Positions 5,270-8,439 of a DNA stretch of 8,439 nt are shown here, in pieces (the stretch's first letter is position 1; every line of letters begins with the position of its first letter). The stretch lies in assembly GCA_964571815.1 (NCBI GenBank), contig CAZNDN010000158.1, positions 1 through 8,439 of the forward strand, in the 5' to 3' direction. Origin of the DNA: CAZNDN01 sp964571815 (GTDB taxonomy: Bacteria; Fibrobacterota; Chitinivibrionia; Chitinivibrionales; WJKA01). A program made the position numbers and the translations under genes. The notes beneath the pieces are model-generated. The model did no database searches. It had not been told where the DNA came from and was given only the letters and a program-made list of their open reading frames with translations.

Positions 5270-6337
5270 GTGAACAGTCAATCCCCCGTGCGTATCGGCG
5301 CGGTCGGCACCGCCCTGCCGCCGTTTAGGATCATCCAGGAAGAGGCGGACCGGCTCATGACCAGGTACTACGAAGGCGAGTTGCGGCCTCGTACCCTCGA
5401 TGTGCTCCACAAGGTCCTGGCCCACCCTTCGATCAAGCAGCGATTCATGTCGGTGGACAGCATCGAAGAACTCCTCACGCTCAAGAACGAGGACCCCGAT
5501 GTGCGGATCGAGCGGTTCACGCGGTGGGCGGTGAAACTGTCCGAAGAAGCAATCCTGAAGGCGCTGGGGGAACGAAATCTCTCGCCCGGGGATATCACCC
5601 ACCTGCTTGTCAACACCTGCACGGGATACCTCTGCCCCGGCATCTCGACCTACCTTATCGAGAAACTCGGACTCCGACGAGACATCTTTGCCTACGATAT
5701 GGTGGGGAGCGGATGCGGAGGGGCGATTCCCAATCTGCAACTGGCCGAGCAGGTGCTGAGAAGCAATCCCGATGCAATCGTGATGTCGGTCTCGGTCGAG
5801 ATCTGCTCGGCGACCTACCAGATGGGTGATGATATCGCGCTGGTGATCTCCAATGCGGTGTTCGGCGACGGTGCCGCGGCGGCGCTGCTGTGGACCCGAC
5901 CCGACGGGCCTTCGCTGGAATCGACCACAACGAGATTCGCACCGGAGTACCGCGACGACGTGCGCTACGTGTACCGCGGCGGACAACTCCACAACCGACT
6001 CACACCGCAACTCCCCGGCATAATCGGCGAAACAGTGCCCCCGATGATCCGCGAACTGCTCCAGTCCGCCAACCTGACGCTCGATGATATCGACCACTGG
6101 GCAATCCATTCGGGTGGCGCGAAGATGATCGAAGTGCTTAAGGAGAAACTTCAGATACCTGAACCTAAGCTCTCTATTACCAGGGAGATACTGAGTTCGT
6201 GCGGCAATATGTCTTCGCCGACGGTACTCTTCGAACTCAGCCGGATCATCGACCACGGCGTGCGGCCCGGACAGTGGTGTCTCATGACCGCATTCGGGGC
6301 CGGTCTCTCCATGCACGCCTGCCTTCTGCGCGGCTGA
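5270..6337 (+). CDS. Type III polyketide synthase (chalcone/stilbene synthase superfamily)
   Basis: This 355-aa homodimer-type, thiolase-fold synthase would load an acyl starter on Cys, extend it with malonyl units and cyclise the chain without needing its own ACP domain. The catalytic triad is visible as C149 (GSGCGGAIPNL), H280 (WAIHSGG) and N313 (SSCGNMSS). The NTCTGYLCPGIS segment (115-126), the VFGDGAAAALL strand (197-207) and the C-terminal AFGAGLSMHACLLR resemble bacterial CHS-like enzymes. FabH is less likely because of the CTGYLCPG and C-terminal FGAGL signatures and the longer chain. The start is GTG at 5270, preceded by AAAGGA with 9-nt spacing; the N-terminus PVRIGAVGTALPP then fits the family's first strand. 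It is divergent to the ACP-ketosynthase pair, suggesting that they work together. Starter unit, number of extensions and type of cyclisation cannot be inferred. Products of bacterial relatives include alkylpyrones, alkylresorcinols and phloroglucinols. Confidence 0.88.
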   Translation: MNSQSPVRIGAVGTALPPFRIIQEEADRLMTRYYEGELRPRTLDVLHKVLAHPSIKQRFMSVDSIEELLTLKNEDPDVRIERFTRWAVKLSEEAILKALGERNLSPGDITHLLVNTCTGYLCPGISTYLIEKLGLRRDIFAYDMVGSGCGGAIPNLQLAEQVLRSNPDAIVMSVSVEICSATYQMGDDIALVISNAVFGDGAAAALLWTRPDGPSLESTTTRFAPEYRDDVRYVYRGGQLHNRLTPQLPGIIGETVPPMIRELLQSANLTLDDIDHWAIHSGGAKMIEVLKEKLQIPEPKLSITREILSSCGNMSSPTVLFELSRIIDHGVRPGQWCLMTAFGAGLSMHACLLRG

Positions 6338-6349
6338 CGGGCGCGCCCG
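6338..6349. repeat. 12-bp perfect palindrome CGGGCGCGCCCG after the PKS stop
   Basis: The palindrome begins immediately after the TGA of the PKS gene. It has no loop and no T-run, so it is a poor terminator candidate. It may only reflect GC-rich composition. Confidence 0.3.
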
Positions 6350-6397
6350 GCAGAGTCTCCCCTGTCGTACCCGCGCCGCATTCGGGGTATCGAATGC

Positions 6398-6426
6398 TTG
6401 TGCAATTGCTCCCTTTGTTGTATGCT
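6398..6426 (+). promoter_or_regulatory. Sigma-70-like promoter for the hybrid kinase gene
   Basis: TTGTGC (6398-6403) and TATGCT (6421-6426) are separated by exactly 17 nt, the optimal spacing. Matches to consensus are 3/6 for the -35 box and 4/6 for the -10 box. The boxes sit in the least GC-rich part of the spacer. A start site would fall near 6432-6434, giving a leader of about 80 nt before the kinase start codon. Confidence 0.45.
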
Positions 6427-6459
6427 ATGGCGTAGGGCATCTTTCCACGGGGACAACCA

Positions 6460-6503
6460 CCGGCACGCCCGCAGGCCGTTGAACCGCCGCATGCGGGAGC
6501 CGG
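6460..6503 (+). promoter_or_regulatory. Leader stem-loop overlapping the kinase ribosome binding site
   Basis: Two nested pairings fit one hairpin: CCGGC (6460-6464) with GCCGG (6499-6503), and CCCGCA (6468-6473) with TGCGGG (6492-6497). They are separated by 3-nt and 1-nt bulges, with an 18-nt loop. The outer arm covers the first bases of the GGGAG ribosome binding site (6502-6506), so folding could lower translation. This is inferred from sequence complementarity only. Confidence 0.35.
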
Positions 6504-6511
6504 GAGTTCGC

Positions 6512-8439
6512 ATGAAAAAACGTGCATCACCCACCACAACACGGGTACCGGAGGCCGGCCGCGAAAACCGGCACACAGGCCAATCGTTCCTTGAGAACGT
6601 GTTCGACAGTATCCAGGACGGGATCAGCGTGCTGGATACGGAGTTGACCATCACCAGGGTCAACCAATGGATAGAACACACACACCGCGCCGACATGCCC
6701 GTCGAGGGCAGGAAGTGCTACGAAGCCTACCAGAAACGTGACGGGCCCTGCCCGGTCTGCCCCGCCCTGAACGCTCTTCGCACCGGCGAGGCGCACACCG
6801 AGGATGTGGAAGTGCCGAAAGAGGACGGGACGACCTTCTGGGTCGAGCTTCGGGCCTACCCCATGAAAGATGAGTCGGGCGCGATTACGGGCGTCATTGA
6901 ACACGTCAAGGATATCACCGAGCGCAAACAGGCTGAGAAATACTTGCGTCAAAGCGAGCAGCGCTTCCGGGACCTTGCCGAGCTGCTGCCCGAAGTGGTC
7001 TTCGAGACCGACCTGGATACGCGTGTGACCTACGCCAACCAACGGGCGTACGAATGTTTCGGCTACCTTCCCGAAGACCTGGAGAAGGGGGTCGATGCCT
7101 TCGCGATGATTGTCCCGGAGCAGCGCGGGCGTGCCGCGAAGGAGTTTGCCCGGCTGCTGCGTCACGGGACCGTCGGGATGCGGGAATACACGGGCCTGCG
7201 CAAGGACGGTTCCACCCTTCCGATGCTGCTCAATATGGCGGCCATCGTACATGACGGCAAACCGGTGGGCACCCGGGGTATTGTCGTGGATATCACGGAG
7301 CGCAAGGAGTCGGAGGAAGCTCTTCAGAACATGCAGAAGCTCGAAGCGCTGGGCACCCTGGCCGGCGGCATCGCCCACGATTTCAACAATCTCCTGGGCG
7401 GCGTATTCGGCAATATCGACCTGGCCGCCGCAACCACCGTAGACAAGAAAGTGGGCGGCTACCTCTCACGGGCCCTGGGCGCAATCGACCGGGCACGGCA
7501 CCTGACCCGGCAGTTGCTCACCTTCGCCAAAGGCGGCACGCCGTCGAGGAAGCTGCAGCCGCTTCCGGCCTTCATCAAGGAGACCGCGGAGTTTGCGCTC
7601 AGCGGCTCGCGTTGCCGTTGCAGATGCACTCTCCCCGACAATCTCTGGGAATGCGAATTCGACCGCAACCAGATCGGACAGGTAATCGACAATATCGTTA
7701 TCAACGCTCAGCAGGCCATGCCCGACGGCGGCGTTGTGGAAATCTCCGCCGCCAACACACGACTCCGGGACCGGCAGCACTCGCACCTTCAGGCGGGCCC
7801 CTACGTGGAGATCACCATTGCCGACAACGGAACGGGTATGCCCGCAGACATGCTCAACAGGATATTCGACCCCTTCTACACGACCAAGCCCGGGGGCCAC
7901 GGTCTGGGCCTGGCAACATCCTTCTCCATTGTGCACCGGCACGACGGCTGCATCAAGGCCGAATCGGAGCAGGGAACGGGAAGCACCTTCCGGATACTCC
8001 TTCCCGCGTCCCCGGATACGATTTCACACGACGAAAAAACAAAAAGCCCCGGATACCACAAAGGAACCGGTACGATACTGGTAATGGACGATGAAGAGCT
8101 GGTGAGAGAGGCGATCACGGATCTGGTCGCCCTGTTCGGCTATGATTCGATCCGCACCAGCGACGGTGACGAAGCGGTCGGAGTATTTACGGCGGACAAA
8201 GACGGCAGACACGATATCGTCGCAATCATCCTTGATCTCACCATCCCCAACGGCAAGGGCGGCAAAGAGATTATCGCCCAGCTCCGCCGCATGGACCCCG
8301 ACATTCCGATCTTCGTGGCAAGCGGCTATGCCGACGACCCGGTCGTGGCACAACCCGGAGAATACGGCTTCACCGCAAGCATCTCAAAACCATTCAGAAA
8401 AAACGAGCTTTCGGAAATGCTGAGGAAGAAGGTCGGAAA
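6512..8439 (+). CDS. Hybrid sensor histidine kinase PAS-PAS-HisKA-HATPase_c-REC (3' end beyond window)
   Basis: 642 codons are visible without a stop at the right edge. Domains: PAS1 (about 24-137), ending in a PAC-like DITERK; PAS2 (about 147-265), also ending in DITERK; a HisKA domain of NtrB type with phospho-acceptor H289 in GGIAHDFNNLL; an ATPase with N-box N394/N398 (NIVINAQQAMP), G1 DNGTGMP (438-444), F-box FDPFYTTK and G2 GHGLGLA (463-469 region); and a receiver domain from about 521 with acidic pair D526/D527, phospho-acceptor D575 (ILDLTIP), S604 and K626 (SKPF). No transmembrane segment or signal peptide is seen, so it is probably a cytosolic sensor. PAS1 holds three Cys (C69, C80, C83) in a C-x10-C-P-x-C arrangement. 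The start is ATG 6512, with GGGAG at 5-nt spacing; an in-frame ATG at 6491 lacks a binding site. The receiver looks nearly complete at the edge. The signal, partner regulator and target genes are not visible. Confidence 0.92.
   Translation, partial: MKKRASPTTTRVPEAGRENRHTGQSFLENVFDSIQDGISVLDTELTITRVNQWIEHTHRADMPVEGRKCYEAYQKRDGPCPVCPALNALRTGEAHTEDVEVPKEDGTTFWVELRAYPMKDESGAITGVIEHVKDITERKQAEKYLRQSEQRFRDLAELLPEVVFETDLDTRVTYANQRAYECFGYLPEDLEKGVDAFAMIVPEQRGRAAKEFARLLRHGTVGMREYTGLRKDGSTLPMLLNMAAIVHDGKPVGTRGIVVDITERKESEEALQNMQKLEALGTLAGGIAHDFNNLLGGVFGNIDLAAATTVDKKVGGYLSRALGAIDRARHLTRQLLTFAKGGTPSRKLQPLPAFIKETAEFALSGSRCRCRCTLPDNLWECEFDRNQIGQVIDNIVINAQQAMPDGGVVEISAANTRLRDRQHSHLQAGPYVEITIADNGTGMPADMLNRIFDPFYTTKPGGHGLGLATSFSIVHRHDGCIKAESEQGTGSTFRILLPASPDTISHDEKTKSPGYHKGTGTILVMDDEELVREAITDLVALFGYDSIRTSDGDEAVGVFTADKDGRHDIVAIILDLTIPNGKGGKEIIAQLRRMDPDIPIFVASGYADDPVVAQPGEYGFTASISKPFRKNELSEMLRKKVG

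Noticed and set aside
4976..6316. Open frame of 446 codons on the minus strand, opposite the type III PKS
   Set aside because: The translation is His/Arg/Gly-rich without recognisable motifs and lies antisense to a gene with an intact catalytic triad.
5270..6337. FabH (KAS III) of primary fatty acid synthesis
   Set aside because: The NTCTGYLCPG segment, the GCGG context of the active Cys and the C-terminal FGAGL fit the chalcone/stilbene synthase group better, although both share the fold and triad.
6527..7378. Minus-strand frame of 283 codons opposite the sensor kinase
   Set aside because: The plus strand encodes uninterrupted PAS and HisKA domains over the same interval; the minus-strand frame is a shadow.

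Overview
The window reads as chromosomal DNA from a GC-rich, diderm (Gram-negative-type) bacterium. The clues are an outer-membrane β-barrel-like C-terminus at the left edge, GC-rich codon choice in all genes, and an NtrB-type hybrid histidine kinase at the right edge. The convergent spacer at 2864-3370 carries short low-complexity repeats (GGAATGCGGA-like, CCTCTGCC-like, GAGCAC-like). I remember similar spacers from PVC-group genomes (Verrucomicrobiota, Kiritimatiellota, Lentisphaerota) and related environmental lineages, but this is a weak hint and not a placement.

Layout from left to right: (1) the 3' part of a probable outer-membrane protein gene (2-586), whose reading frame runs through a strong terminator hairpin and may carry a frameshift; (2) a Cys-rich SEC-C protein with two internal CxxPxCxC modules (746-1606); (3) 42 bp later, a class I/II PLP-dependent aminotransferase (1649-2863); (4) a convergent, repeat-filled spacer of about 500 bp; (5) on the minus strand, an acyl carrier protein and a FabF-like ketosynthase joined by an ATGA stop/start overlap (5016-3371); (6) a divergent promoter region with a perfect inverted repeat and a structured leader; (7) on the plus strand, a type III polyketide synthase (chalcone/stilbene synthase superfamily) with an intact Cys-His-Asn triad (5270-6337); (8) a probable sigma-70-like promoter, a leader that can fold over the ribosome binding site, and a PAS-PAS-HisKA-HATPase-receiver hybrid kinase that runs off the right edge (6512-8439).

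The most interesting unit is the divergent ACP-ketosynthase / type III PKS locus. Its shared 5' region, the palindrome in that region and the complementary chemistry suggest a small lipid-polyketide pathway. In this model an ACP-bound acyl chain is made or extended by the ketosynthase and then extended and cyclised by the type III PKS to an alkylpyrone, alkylresorcinol or related compound. The window contains no ketoreductase, dehydratase, malonyl transferase, phosphopantetheinyl transferase, methyltransferase or oxidase, so those steps would come from primary metabolism or lie elsewhere. The product cannot be read from the sequence.
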